Shown here one piece after another: positions 33,082 to 42,419 of a stretch of DNA of 47,206 nt. The stretch comes from Corynebacterium vitaeruminis. Its GTDB lineage: Bacteria; Actinomycetota; Actinomycetes; Mycobacteriales; Mycobacteriaceae. A program made the position numbers and the translations under genes. Positions within the stretch are counted from its first letter, which is position 1; each line of letters opens with the position of its first letter. Location of the stretch: the NCBI RefSeq assembly GCF_001054325.1, contig NZ_JVVM01000027.1, positions 1 through 47,206 on the forward strand. Direction: 5' to 3'. The notes beneath the pieces were generated by a model. It was not told the DNA's origin. It saw only the letters and a program-made list of their open reading frames with translations, and ran no database searches.

Positions 33082-36000
33082 ATGGACCAAGTTGCTAAGT
33101 CAGCGGTGCCGTTGCTGCTGCACGCGGTCTGGAAGGGCGATTCGGGTCTTCATCTGTGGGTGGAGCGGCCAGAGGGGCACCGGATTGTTTCGGACGTGGA
33201 TTTGCTGGAAGTTCCGGCGCATCAGCGTCGGCTTTTTGCAGTCCTGGGGCAGGGGAGTCGAGCACAACTGACGTTAAAGTTGCGTACACCGAAGGGGCGG
33301 GAAGTAGAGAAAGTTGTACCCACCTGGGTGTTCCCGCCGTGGTCGGCCGTAACAACGCTGGTGCAATTGCAGGAGGAAGTTTCCTCGGCAGCGATGGCAC
33401 CGGATCTTCGGTTTTTTGTAGATGTCGTGCAGGGGCTGGATGTTTTCGCGCGGTCTGGGCGGGCATTGGTGGCTCTGACGTGGGAAGACAATGAGTGGTG
33501 GCCGACGTGGCGGATGTCGGAGGGGCTTAGTGAGATTGCATGGCAGAGCCAGGTCATCTCTCGTACACCACCGGTGTTGATTGATAATGGAGGTGCCACG
33601 GTGGCTGAGGATTTCATCAATCGGATGTTTCATTGGGTCACCAACGCGCTTCTGGCAGATTTGGACGAGCCGGCAGAACAGCGGCAGAGTTTCGTGCGGT
33701 CGTTGTTGCAGTCGCAGTCCCTGGGGCGTGCGACGCCGGGGGTGGCGCAGTCGCTGGCAAAGTGGAGGCTGTCGGCCGATGGCGAGGATGTTCGCCTGCA
33801 GCTAATGGTGCAGGAGCCCGTAGGATTTGAAGGCCAGCTGGAAGACTTGCCGGATGTTGATCTTCCGCAACTGCTGGAGTTGCGGGACCGAGCGGATGAA
33901 GAAGGCGGCACTGTGACCCGTTTCGATCCGCGTGCGGCTGCGGTGGAACATGAGACTCTGTGGCCATTGCGGATGTACTATCGCATTGGCGTTGCAGCTC
34001 CGGAGCGTCTGAACCCAGAGATGTGTCGTCGGTCCGTGCTGTCGCTTCTTCGCCCTCAGTTATTGGCCGCACAAGAGGCATTCCCAACGCTCAGATATGC
34101 GAAATCCGCAGGACACCCGGGTTTGGATTTGCTGCTGACCTCAGAACAGCTTATAGAGCTTATGACTGACGGTATCTCGCAGTTGGCCAAGGTCGATATT
34201 GATGTGATGTTGCCGCCGAATTGGAAGTCGGTGGAAACAACCTTGCAGCTGCACACTGAAATCGTGCAGTTAGATCCGACGGGTCCAGCCGGGCGTCGCT
34301 CGGAACCGAAACTTGGATTTGACCAACTGGTTGATTACGAGTGGAAGCTGGCCGTGGGCGATGCCGTATTGACGGAAGCAGAAATGCGTGAGCTCGCTGC
34401 ATCGAGTACGGGGCTCGTGCATCTTCGAGACCACTGGGTGCACGCGAACCCAGAGGTAGCTCGGGAAGCCCTAAAGTTTTTGGTGGAACAGACCAAGGCC
34501 GGGGAGGAAACCGGTAAGGGACAAGCCACCCTGAAAGAGCTGGTCTTCGATGGTGGCTTGGAGTCGAAAGCTCCAGCGCCGGTGCCAGTGGCCCCCAGGG
34601 ATCCATCTTGGCTTAAGGCGCTGGTGTCGAAGTACTCAGACGGTTCCGCGGCTCCCTCAGAGTCAGTCGAGGTGCCACCCAGTTTTGTCGGTGAGCTGAG
34701 GGAGTACCAGCAGCGCGGCGTGGAGTGGCTGGCGGATATGTCCGACCGCGGGTTTGGTGTCATTCTCGCTGATGACATGGGTCTTGGTAAGACCGTGCAA
34801 ATTCTGGCGCTGCTGGAATATGAGCGTTGCTGTCGTCAAGCGGATGCGGTGGATCAAGATCACAAGACTTCGCTTCTGGTGGTTCCCACAGGCGTGCTGC
34901 GCAATTGGGCAGCAGAGGCAGCAAAGTTCACTCCTGAGCTCAAGGTTGGGCTGCTGCATGGTTCAAATCGCCCTCATGATGAGGAATTACAAGAATTCAT
35001 CGCAGACCACGATGTCGTTGTGACGACCTACGGTGTGGCAACCCGTGACGTGGGCGAGCTCTCCCAAGTGCAGTGGGACCATGTGATTGCTGACGAGGCG
35101 CAGGCGATTAAGAACCCCAACGCACAGGTATCCAGGGCGCTGCGGAGTCTGCGCTCGCGGCACAACATCGCAATGACCGGTACCCCGGTAGAAAATGATT
35201 TGGGCGAGCTGCGCACAATCATGGATTTTTGTAACCCAGGCATGCTGGGGTCGGCGAACGCATTCCGCAACAAGTTCGCGATTCCAATCGAGCGTGACGG
35301 GAATGCGGAAATGCTGTTGCAATTACAGTCGATTACAGCACCTTTTATCCTGCGCCGACTCAAGTCTGATCCAGCTATCGCACCGGATCTGCCCAAGAAG
35401 AATGAGCAGGTGGAGATGGTGCCTCTCACTACGGAGCAGGCTTTCTTGTATCAGGAAGCCGTAAAGGACCTGGAGGACAAGCTCAAGCGCTCGAAGCAGA
35501 ATCGCTCTGGCAACTTCGGACGAAAGAGCATCATTCTTGGCGGCATCATGAAGTTGAAGCAGATTTGCAACCACCCAGCGCACTACCAGCACGATGGCTC
35601 GGGACTGCTCAATCATGGGCAGCATCGCTCGGGCAAGGTTGCACGTCTGGAAGAGCTCGTCGATGAGATTGTGCAAAACGGTGAACGTGCGCTCGTGTTC
35701 ACACAATTCGTGGAGTTCGGCAAGATGCTTGCTCCTTATTTCAGTAAGCGCCTGGGCGTGGATATTCCGTTTATTCAGGGGGCGATGACGCCGGCTCAGC
35801 GCGAGAAAGTAGTGGCAGAGTTTAATGCCCCGGATGGGCCACCAATCATCTTGCTGTCGACTCTTGCGGCGGGGGTCGGAATTAACCTGGTTGCCGCCAA
35901 CCATGTCATTCACATTGACAGGTGGTGGAATCCTGCGGTTGAAAACCAGGCCACGGACCGTTCCTACCGCATTGGTCAGCGGAAAGACGTGCATGTGCAC

Positions 36001-36321
36001 AAGCTGGTCAGCGTAGGAACGCTTGAAGAGCGTATCGATGAGCTGATTTTTGAAAAGGCAGAACTGGCCGACGCGGTTGTACGCGCTGGTGAAACCAAGT
36101 TGACGGAGATGGACTTTCACCGATTGCGTTCACTGTGGCAATTGGACAAGGACAAGATTCAGTCACTGCGTGAATCGATGGATGCAGCGGAGTCAAAGTC
36201 CGGTGAGACGGTGACTGATGGGATCAATTCGGAGGTTAAGGCATCGGATGCCGCGACTTCGGATAACGATTCAATCCCCAATAATGTGACACCGTTTAGA
36301 GTCCAGAAGAGGTGGTACTAA
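33082..36321 (+). CDS. SNF2-family DEAD/DEAH-type ATPase
   Basis: A 1,079-residue SNF2 double-stranded-DNA translocase. The N-terminal ~500 residues form a large accessory region (probably the SNF2-associated domain often found in bacterial SNF2 proteins). Then the helicase core: FVGELREYQQRGVEWLADM, Walker A DDMGLGKT (564-571), DEAQ box (671-674), MTGTPVEN; C-terminal lobe with FTQFVEF, STLAAGVGINL, DRWWNPAVE and ATDRSYRIGQRK. SNF2 proteins slide along duplex DNA and move or remove bound proteins rather than unwind it. Start: ATG after GGAGGAAGTA, ideal. First gene of an operon; its stop overlaps the SWIM start (TAATG). Confidence 0.93.
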   Translation: MDQVAKSAVPLLLHAVWKGDSGLHLWVERPEGHRIVSDVDLLEVPAHQRRLFAVLGQGSRAQLTLKLRTPKGREVEKVVPTWVFPPWSAVTTLVQLQEEVSSAAMAPDLRFFVDVVQGLDVFARSGRALVALTWEDNEWWPTWRMSEGLSEIAWQSQVISRTPPVLIDNGGATVAEDFINRMFHWVTNALLADLDEPAEQRQSFVRSLLQSQSLGRATPGVAQSLAKWRLSADGEDVRLQLMVQEPVGFEGQLEDLPDVDLPQLLELRDRADEEGGTVTRFDPRAAAVEHETLWPLRMYYRIGVAAPERLNPEMCRRSVLSLLRPQLLAAQEAFPTLRYAKSAGHPGLDLLLTSEQLIELMTDGISQLAKVDIDVMLPPNWKSVETTLQLHTEIVQLDPTGPAGRRSEPKLGFDQLVDYEWKLAVGDAVLTEAEMRELAASSTGLVHLRDHWVHANPEVAREALKFLVEQTKAGEETGKGQATLKELVFDGGLESKAPAPVPVAPRDPSWLKALVSKYSDGSAAPSESVEVPPSFVGELREYQQRGVEWLADMSDRGFGVILADDMGLGKTVQILALLEYERCCRQADAVDQDHKTSLLVVPTGVLRNWAAEAAKFTPELKVGLLHGSNRPHDEELQEFIADHDVVVTTYGVATRDVGELSQVQWDHVIADEAQAIKNPNAQVSRALRSLRSRHNIAMTGTPVENDLGELRTIMDFCNPGMLGSANAFRNKFAIPIERDGNAEMLLQLQSITAPFILRRLKSDPAIAPDLPKKNEQVEMVPLTTEQAFLYQEAVKDLEDKLKRSKQNRSGNFGRKSIILGGIMKLKQICNHPAHYQHDGSGLLNHGQHRSGKVARLEELVDEIVQNGERALVFTQFVEFGKMLAPYFSKRLGVDIPFIQGAMTPAQREKVVAEFNAPDGPPIILLSTLAAGVGINLVAANHVIHIDRWWNPAVENQATDRSYRIGQRKDVHVHKLVSVGTLEERIDELIFEKAELADAVVRAGETKLTEMDFHRLRSLWQLDKDKIQSLRESMDAAESKSGETVTDGINSEVKASDAATSDNDSIPNNVTPFRVQKRWY

Positions 36322-37379
36322 TGGTCGGCGACGGAGACGTGACATGGGGTGACAATGTCATCTTTGCCGAGTTTGGCAAGGGCCCCTCTGGAAAGCGTGG
36401 TCGTAAAAGGACTACGGCGCGAAGCGCACCGGCAACCAGCTCGACGATAGAAAAACTCCTGGCCACCCAGGACTGGGCGGGTGCATTTACCGGGCAGCAG
36501 CGACGTGGAAGCGCGGCGCGCGTGGCAGTCGAGCCACGTACCACTTTTGCCCGGTGGGTGTGGGAGTTCATCATCCGTGGCGCCGATTCTGGTCGTATTC
36601 ACAGAGGTGAGAAGTACAGGTTCGACGGCAATGTGCTGGGGCTTCGAATCGCGGATGGCTACGTCATCGGTGAAGTACAGGGCAGCCAACCGGAACCGTT
36701 TTCAGTCTTTATTCGGTTTCCACGGCGAGAGCAGAAACAAACTGACGACGTACTGCGGTGGTTGGTAAACAATCCGTCGGCTTTTACGGAGTTTGAGCAC
36801 GGCGAATTGCCGTATGAGCAGATGGAAATGCTGTTGTGCGATGGTGAAGAGCACATTTACAGCGAATGCACGTGCCCAGATCCGGCGCCTGTGTGTAAGC
36901 ACACCGTCGCAGTTGCCGCTCAACTTGTCGCTGATATCGACCGCGACCCGCTGTCGCTAATGCAGCTGCGCGATTATCCGCAGCGCGAGTTACAACGCCG
37001 ACTTCAGGAACTAACACAGCTCAGAACCCGAACTGGGCCAAAGCGACTCGGACTTGGTGGCGCAGTTCGGGAAAATCCCAATAAAACCACGCAGCATTCG
37101 GATGACACAGGTGAAAATAAAGGTGGTGACACCGAACAGCAAAAAGTTACCGAGCTTTTCGCTGTCGAAGCCGATTACTGGGGCAATGATTTGGAACGAG
37201 TCAGTGTTCCTTCGCTTGAGATAATCGACCCACTAGCAGTTACCGACCGCAGCATGCTGCATGAAGCGTTGCAGCCAACCTGCGTAATTTCGAGAGAGAC
37301 CATTCGTGCAGTCGCCGATTTGGAAGACTGTTGGCAACATCTGCAGGAATCGCTGAGCCTGGGACAAAAGGAGCTCTAG
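36321..37379 (+). CDS. SWIM zinc-finger protein, SNF2 partner
   Basis: A 352-residue protein with a SWIM zinc finger C-x-C-x6-C-x-H (CTCPDPAPVCKH, about 188-199), a DNA/protein-binding module that regularly accompanies bacterial SNF2 proteins as a separate gene. The N-terminus is basic (GKRGRKRTTAR); FDGNVLGLRIADGYVIGEVQGSQ begins the conserved domain. The C-terminal part is less conserved. Start: ATG 36321 shares its A with the SNF2 stop (TAATG), implying translational coupling; AGAGG lies 9 nt upstream. The pair probably forms one complex, with the SWIM finger giving specificity. Confidence 0.85.
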   Translation: MVGDGDVTWGDNVIFAEFGKGPSGKRGRKRTTARSAPATSSTIEKLLATQDWAGAFTGQQRRGSAARVAVEPRTTFARWVWEFIIRGADSGRIHRGEKYRFDGNVLGLRIADGYVIGEVQGSQPEPFSVFIRFPRREQKQTDDVLRWLVNNPSAFTEFEHGELPYEQMEMLLCDGEEHIYSECTCPDPAPVCKHTVAVAAQLVADIDRDPLSLMQLRDYPQRELQRRLQELTQLRTRTGPKRLGLGGAVRENPNKTTQHSDDTGENKGGDTEQQKVTELFAVEADYWGNDLERVSVPSLEIIDPLAVTDRSMLHEALQPTCVISRETIRAVADLEDCWQHLQESLSLGQKEL

Positions 37380-37381
37380 TC

Positions 37382-38557
37382 ATGAAATTCATTCACACCT
37401 CAGATTGGCAATTAGGAATGACTCGGTGGTTCCTAGAGCTCGATGGCGGTGAAGCTCAAGCAAGATTCCATGAAAGCCGCCTCAGTGCCATCGACCGTAT
37501 CGGAGAGTTAGCGATCAGCGAAGGCGCTGAATTCATTGTCGTCGCTGGAGATGTGTTCGATTCCAATACGCTGCCGGACAAGGTGTTCTTGCGGGCTCTC
37601 GACCGCATCGCCAAGCTACCAGTGCCGGTCTATCTCCTACCGGGCAACCATGATGCGCTTGATGCTTCTTCCATATATCGACGTAGTGCCTTCGAATCTT
37701 TGGAAGACCAAGGAGTCTTCGTAATCCACGACAGTGAGCCCATTTCCATCCGTGACGAGGTGGAACTCATCGGTGTGCCAGTACGCGGAAAGTATTCGGC
37801 AGACGACATCGTGGCAGAAATCGCCACAGAGCTTGAGCCCGCAGTGGGAATCCGAGTGATGGTGGCACACGGCCAAGTGGAAGGTTTTGGCGCTGATGCC
37901 GGAGCCACCATTGACCTGACCAGTCTAGAACAGGCTATTGATCGAGGGGCATTGCACTATGTTGCGCTCGGGGATTCCCACTCCACGAGCCAACTTGATC
38001 ATGCCGGTCGGGTTTACTTTTCCGGCGCACACGAAACCACAGCGTATGACGACAAAGAGCGAGATTCCGGCAATGCGCTAGTCGTCGACATCACAGAGGA
38101 CGGTCCCGAAAAGGGATCCGTCACTGTGACCTCCCACAGAGTGGGACAGTGGGCTTTTCATGCCATCGACATGGATATCACTGGAGCGGAAGATCTCGGT
38201 GAATTCTTTGCCGAACTGGACGGTATAGAGGCGAAGACAGATACAGCGGTGAAGTATTCCCTGCGAGGAACCGTGACACTGTCAGAGTCGACTGCCTTTG
38301 AAAAACGACTTGAGCAGTATCAACAGCTTTTCGCTGCACTTTACCGCCGGGAAAGTGGCTCTGATCTGACAGTGGTTCCGTCCGAGGGGGATATCTCCAA
38401 CCTCAACCTCACCGGGTATCCGCTGATAGCTGCAGAAAAACTAACGGTCTTGAGTAAGGGGCGAACCGAGAGCGGTAGCCCACTACCTGAATCAGAAACC
38501 ACCGCGGCCGCCGATGCACTTCGCTTGCTGGCTCGTTTGGCAGGAGAGAAGGAATAA
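37382..38557 (+). CDS. Mre11/SbcD-like metallophosphoesterase
   Basis: A 391-residue calcineurin-type phosphoesterase of the SbcD/Mre11/YhaO group. Metal-ligand motifs in order: HTSDWQLG, VVAGDVFDS, LPGNHDA, VMVAHGQVEG, ALGDSHS. These coordinate Mn2+ for nuclease activity on DNA ends. The last ~140 residues form a cap and ATPase-interacting region. Start: ATG 37382, 2 nt after the SWIM stop, with AGGAG 8 nt upstream; the upstream extension from 37331 lies inside the SWIM gene. Third gene of the operon and expected partner of the following SMC-like ATPase. Confidence 0.9.
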   Translation: MKFIHTSDWQLGMTRWFLELDGGEAQARFHESRLSAIDRIGELAISEGAEFIVVAGDVFDSNTLPDKVFLRALDRIAKLPVPVYLLPGNHDALDASSIYRRSAFESLEDQGVFVIHDSEPISIRDEVELIGVPVRGKYSADDIVAEIATELEPAVGIRVMVAHGQVEGFGADAGATIDLTSLEQAIDRGALHYVALGDSHSTSQLDHAGRVYFSGAHETTAYDDKERDSGNALVVDITEDGPEKGSVTVTSHRVGQWAFHAIDMDITGAEDLGEFFAELDGIEAKTDTAVKYSLRGTVTLSESTAFEKRLEQYQQLFAALYRRESGSDLTVVPSEGDISNLNLTGYPLIAAEKLTVLSKGRTESGSPLPESETTAAADALRLLARLAGEKE

Positions 38558-38560
38558 ATC

Positions 38561-41218
38561 ATGCGCTTCCACGACATCGAATTACACAATGTACGTGCGA
38601 TTGATTCACTCTCAATCACGGGGCTCGCCGAGCGTGGCGTGGTAGTGATTTCCGGTGAAAACGAGTCGGGTAAGACAACAATCGCCAAAGCCATTCACGT
38701 GGCGCTGACGACAAAATGGAAGTCCAGGTCCAGCGAAGCGCTTAGTCTGAACAGCCACTACAGCCAGGAAAAGCCACAGGTTAAGCTCCGGGTGGAGCTC
38801 GACGGTTACGAATTTACTCTGGATAAGATTTTCGGTAGCACCAAGGACACCGGCACAATCATCACTGTCCACTCGCCGACAGCCGAGGTACTTAAAGACG
38901 ACCAGGCGGAAGAATGGTTAGCCGCCCGAATGCAAAATGCAGACACCAAGAACCTGTGGCAGGTCTTTGTTGCCGAACAAGGGCAAGCTCAAAAGACCCT
39001 ATCCTTGGGCGGTTACACGCAGGTCACTAGCGCACTGCAGTCGGCATCGGGGCAGCGCGCGGAAACCGCAGAAGAAGTTGGCCTATTTGAAGCCGTCGAA
39101 GCTGAGTACAACAATTATTTCCAAAAAAATGGCAAGGAACGCAAGCAGCTTACCGACGTAGACAAGGAGCTGGTGGAAGCCCAGCAGGTGCGTGACGAAG
39201 CGGCGAAAAAGGTTCGGGAATTCGAAGCGCTCAATGAGGAAGCTGCTCGTAATGAAGAGAGTCAGCATACGCAGCGGGCGTCGTTGCCAGAAGCCAAGAC
39301 TGAGGTCGAGCACTGGACACAAGCCCTTGAAGAGCTCGAGCAGTTTAGGCTCTCCGTGTCGAAGGCGCAGGAGGTTTCTGCAGCGGCACAGCAGCAGCTG
39401 GACTTGGCGAAGCAGGCGCAGGAAGAGCGGGAGACCCTTATTCAACAAGCGCAGGAAGCTTTGGACCAGCACTCTGCCACAGAGAAGAAAGTCGCTGAAC
39501 TCAAGGAAGCATTCGATAAGGAGACGGCGGCATTAAAACAGGCGCAGGAAGACCGCGATGCGGTTGTGAGCGCCTACCGCGAAGCGCGGAAGACGGAAGA
39601 GCTGGCTGCTGCCGAGGTTGCGTTGGGAGACAAGCGCAGCTTGGTTGAATCTCTGTCGAAGCGAGTGGAGAAGCTCGATGTGCTCCGCGCGCAATTGGCA
39701 GAGCACAAGGAGGTTATCGCTCGGAATGCTGTAACCGAGGAGGCACTGGAAAAGCTATTGACCTGCGAGCGCGAAGTTGCAACAGCAACCGCTGTTTTGG
39801 AAGCGTCCAGCCCGAGTGTGCAGCTTTCGGCTTGCAGCGCGCAAGAGGTCACGGTTGACGGTGAGAAAGTGGGGTTAGCGCCGGACGCCGGGGCAGTCCA
39901 ACGCGCGGTTACGAAGCCGGTGGCGATTGAAGTTGGCGATGTGACGGTTGCTATCCAGCCCGGTGACGGTTCAGACTCACAGCAGCGCAAGCTAGAAAAG
40001 GCAGAGAAATCGCTCAAGGAACAGCTTGAGGCTGCGGGCGCTGGTTCCGTTGCGGAAGCACAAAAGGCTCACACACGACGTCGTGAAGCGGAAAAAGCAA
40101 AGTTCCAGGTGGAGACATCCATTACTGCGGTATCCGACGGCGCGGAGTATCACCAGCTCACAGGAGAGTTGGACGACGCGACGGAGGAAGCGCGAGCACA
40201 CGGTGAGCGGTATCGGGAACTCGCGGGCGAAGATGCGCCGGCGGAGATTGACTTGGCGTCGGCAAGAGCGCGGTTGGAAGAAGCCACAGCAGGGCGTAAG
40301 GATGCCGAGTCGGATCGCGACAATGCGGATATGCGCCTGTCGAAGTTGGAAAAGCGTCCTGCGCACGCCAACTATACGAAGGCCAGCAGCGAGCTTGAAG
40401 GGTTCCGGTCTGTGCTGAAGGTGCGAGAAGATTCGCTCAGGACGGCGCGAGAAAAGGCCTCGGATGCTGAGATCTTTGCTGCAGTGGAAAACCGGGGCAA
40501 GGACTTCCAGGTCGCCGAAGAGCAGCTTGCCGCGGCTCAGAAGGAGCTGGCACAGCGGGACGCCGACGATGTGGAGGCATCGCTCGCGGGCGCTCAGCAG
40601 CGACGGGATGCAGTGGAGAAGCGCCTGGCTGAGCTGGAAAAGCGTCGGCAAGAAATTCGGGTGCACTTGGACTATTTCGACAGCGCGAATGAGAAGCTGG
40701 CAGCAGCAAAAGGCGTAGTGGAGCGAACACAGCGAGATCGAGACTCAATGCGTCGACGTGCAGCTGCCGCCAAGACTCTGATGGAGGTAATGACACAGGC
40801 ACGCGCGGCATCGCGGAATGCGCTAGCTGAACCTTTGCTCCGCAAGCTCGAAGAGTATGGCGGGGGTGTGTTCGGTGCGGGAACCCAGTTCACGATGACC
40901 GAGGACTTGCAGATCGAGTCACGGTCCAATGCCGACGGCAAGTTCGATGTCGATGAGCTATCTGGTGGAGCACAGGAACAGTTGGACATTCTGTTGCGCT
41001 TGGCCGTCGCCGGCGTAATGGAGGGCGGACAAGGTGCGCCGGTAATTATTGATGATGCATTAGGTTATTCAGACGAACACCGTTTGCGGCGGATGAATAA
41101 TGCTCTTGCCAAAGCAGGGCGGGATATGCAGGTACTAGTCCTGACGTGCGATGAAGCACGCTTTGACCGTGTGACAGGAGCGGAATTTATGAAAATTCAG
41201 GATTTGGTTACAAGATAG
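38561..41218 (+). CDS. Rad50/SbcC/YhaN-like SMC ATPase
   Basis: An 885-residue ATPase: N-terminal lobe with Walker A GENESGKTT (32-40), two long coiled-coil arms (Ala/Glu/Gln/Lys-rich, about 170-390 and 480-760), and the C-terminal lobe with signature LSGGAQEQL (from 800) and Walker B APVIIDDAL. The arms do not meet in a Rad50 CxxC zinc hook; instead about 400-480 is a non-coiled insert (EVTVDGEKVGLAPDAG... VAIEVGDVTVAIQPGDG) that reads as beta strands. This suits YhaN-like relatives better than classical SbcC. It starts 3 nt after the phosphoesterase stop with AAGGA upstream, so the two are a coupled nuclease-ATPase pair. Confidence 0.9.
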   Translation: MRFHDIELHNVRAIDSLSITGLAERGVVVISGENESGKTTIAKAIHVALTTKWKSRSSEALSLNSHYSQEKPQVKLRVELDGYEFTLDKIFGSTKDTGTIITVHSPTAEVLKDDQAEEWLAARMQNADTKNLWQVFVAEQGQAQKTLSLGGYTQVTSALQSASGQRAETAEEVGLFEAVEAEYNNYFQKNGKERKQLTDVDKELVEAQQVRDEAAKKVREFEALNEEAARNEESQHTQRASLPEAKTEVEHWTQALEELEQFRLSVSKAQEVSAAAQQQLDLAKQAQEERETLIQQAQEALDQHSATEKKVAELKEAFDKETAALKQAQEDRDAVVSAYREARKTEELAAAEVALGDKRSLVESLSKRVEKLDVLRAQLAEHKEVIARNAVTEEALEKLLTCEREVATATAVLEASSPSVQLSACSAQEVTVDGEKVGLAPDAGAVQRAVTKPVAIEVGDVTVAIQPGDGSDSQQRKLEKAEKSLKEQLEAAGAGSVAEAQKAHTRRREAEKAKFQVETSITAVSDGAEYHQLTGELDDATEEARAHGERYRELAGEDAPAEIDLASARARLEEATAGRKDAESDRDNADMRLSKLEKRPAHANYTKASSELEGFRSVLKVREDSLRTAREKASDAEIFAAVENRGKDFQVAEEQLAAAQKELAQRDADDVEASLAGAQQRRDAVEKRLAELEKRRQEIRVHLDYFDSANEKLAAAKGVVERTQRDRDSMRRRAAAAKTLMEVMTQARAASRNALAEPLLRKLEEYGGGVFGAGTQFTMTEDLQIESRSNADGKFDVDELSGGAQEQLDILLRLAVAGVMEGGQGAPVIIDDALGYSDEHRLRRMNNALAKAGRDMQVLVLTCDEARFDRVTGAEFMKIQDLVTR

Positions 41219-41232
41219 TAGGCTCTGTATAT

Positions 41233-41724
41233 ATGCAAGATGTTCCGTGGTTAAGTGATGAAGAGCAGCGGTTATGGCGCTCAATTCTGAGCGCAAAACG
41301 GGCCGTTGACAGGTCAATCGACCTTCAGTTGCAAGAAACTCTCGATATTTCCACTGCAGATTTTTCGGTTCTGGTTGTTCTTTCTGAGGCCGAAAACAAT
41401 GTCGTGCGCATGCGCACACTGTGTGAGTCCCTGGACTGGGACCGCAGCCGAATGTCGCACCAAATTACTCGCATGGAGCGACGGGGACTAGTAACCAAGG
41501 AACGCTGTGCCTGCGATAACCGCGGTATCGATGTCACGTTAACTGAGCACGGTCGAACCGTGATTGAGAAGGCGGCGCCGAATCATGTGAAGCTCGTGCG
41601 TCATGTGGTGTTCGACGTACTGGGCGAAAACATTGATTATCAGGGGATTTCCGCTGTGCTCGATAAAATCGCAGAGACCGCTAATGCAACCGTCACCGAT
41701 CCGATTGGCGGAAAATCGGAGTAG
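41233..41724 (+). CDS. MarR-type winged-helix regulator 1
   Basis: A 163-residue protein with the MarR pattern: dimerisation helix at the start (LSDEEQRLWRSIL), helix-turn-helix with LCESLDWDRSRMSHQITRMERRGLV, and the wing TKERCACDNRGIDVTLTEHG, then C-terminal helices. The wing holds two cysteines (CAC), which might sense oxidation as in OhrR-type proteins, an inference only. The start ATG 41233 lies 14 nt after the SMC-like stop; only a weak RBS. It is probably read with that operon. Paralogue of the next gene, sharing WLSDEEQ. Confidence 0.85.
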   Translation: MQDVPWLSDEEQRLWRSILSAKRAVDRSIDLQLQETLDISTADFSVLVVLSEAENNVVRMRTLCESLDWDRSRMSHQITRMERRGLVTKERCACDNRGIDVTLTEHGRTVIEKAAPNHVKLVRHVVFDVLGENIDYQGISAVLDKIAETANATVTDPIGGKSE

Positions 41725-41796
41725 TTAAAGGTTTTTCTGTGACTGTTTTTCTCATTCGTTTCCACTCCGAGGCTTTCACCATTAGCCTAGAGCAGT

Positions 41797-42249
41797 ATGA
41801 ACTCGTATGAATGGCTGAGTGATGAAGAACAGCTCTTTTGGCAGTCGATGGTGGCTTCTTTTCGCGAGGTAGAGCGCAATATTGAGCGGAGCCTGCGTAC
41901 TCGAACTGGGCTGACATTCGCGGACTTTACCTTGCTCATCGCTTTGCATGAGGTGGAGGATGGCATCCTGCACGTTGACAAGATTTGTGACCGACTGAAG
42001 TGGAACCACCCGCGCGCGCTGCTGCATACCAACAGGTTGGAAAAGCGCGGATTTATTCACACCGAAGATCACGGCGAGGACCCGGACTCGGATTATGTCG
42101 TCGTCCTAACCGGGGTTGGCCGACACGTGTTCGCCGAGGCCGCGCCGGATTATGTGGACACCGTCCGCGAGGAAGTTATTACCCCACTTGCCGATGAAGA
42201 CCGAGAAGCGATGCTGAGGTGCTTCCAGGCGGTTCTCGAAAGGAAGTAA
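41797..42249 (+). CDS. MarR-type winged-helix regulator 2
   Basis: A 150-residue MarR-like paralogue (EWLSDEEQLFWQSM, DKICDRLKWNHPRALLHTNRLEKRGFI, wing HTEDHGEDPDSDYVVVLTGVG). It lacks the CAC pair of its neighbour and the wing is acidic. The start is ATG 41797 with no Shine-Dalgarno; it could be leaderless or coupled. A gap of 72 nt separates it from the first gene. A strong terminator follows. Confidence 0.85.
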   Translation: MNSYEWLSDEEQLFWQSMVASFREVERNIERSLRTRTGLTFADFTLLIALHEVEDGILHVDKICDRLKWNHPRALLHTNRLEKRGFIHTEDHGEDPDSDYVVVLTGVGRHVFAEAAPDYVDTVREEVITPLADEDREAMLRCFQAVLERK

Positions 42250-42257
42250 GACTTCCA

Positions 42258-42298
42258 AGCCCTGCTAGTAAAACCCTGACTAGCAGGGCTCTTTTTTA
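42258..42298 (+). terminator. Intrinsic terminator after the MarR pair
   Basis: Perfect 12-bp arms AGCCCTGCTAGT (42258-42269) and ACTAGCAGGGCT (42279-42290), followed by CTTTTTTAT. Ends the SNF2-to-MarR transcript. Confidence 0.92.
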
Positions 42299-42314
42299 TC
42301 TTCAGCTCAAGTTG

Positions 42315-42333
42315 TAAGGTAAGGCGTGCCTAA
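42315..42333. promoter_or_regulatory. DtxR (iron repressor) box
   Basis: TAAGGTAAGGCGTGCCTAA matches 14 of 19 bases of the DtxR consensus TTAGGTTAGGCTAACCTAA and keeps both outer half-sites. It is 87 nt upstream of the iron-binding lipoprotein gene and predicts repression in high iron. Confidence 0.8.
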
Positions 42334-42419
42334 TACAAAGGGATGAGTGTTTACTTCCCTTTGTGCACCCTAAACACCAAAAAACTACGCAGAGATAAAC
42401 AAGGCAGAAACAAAAACGC

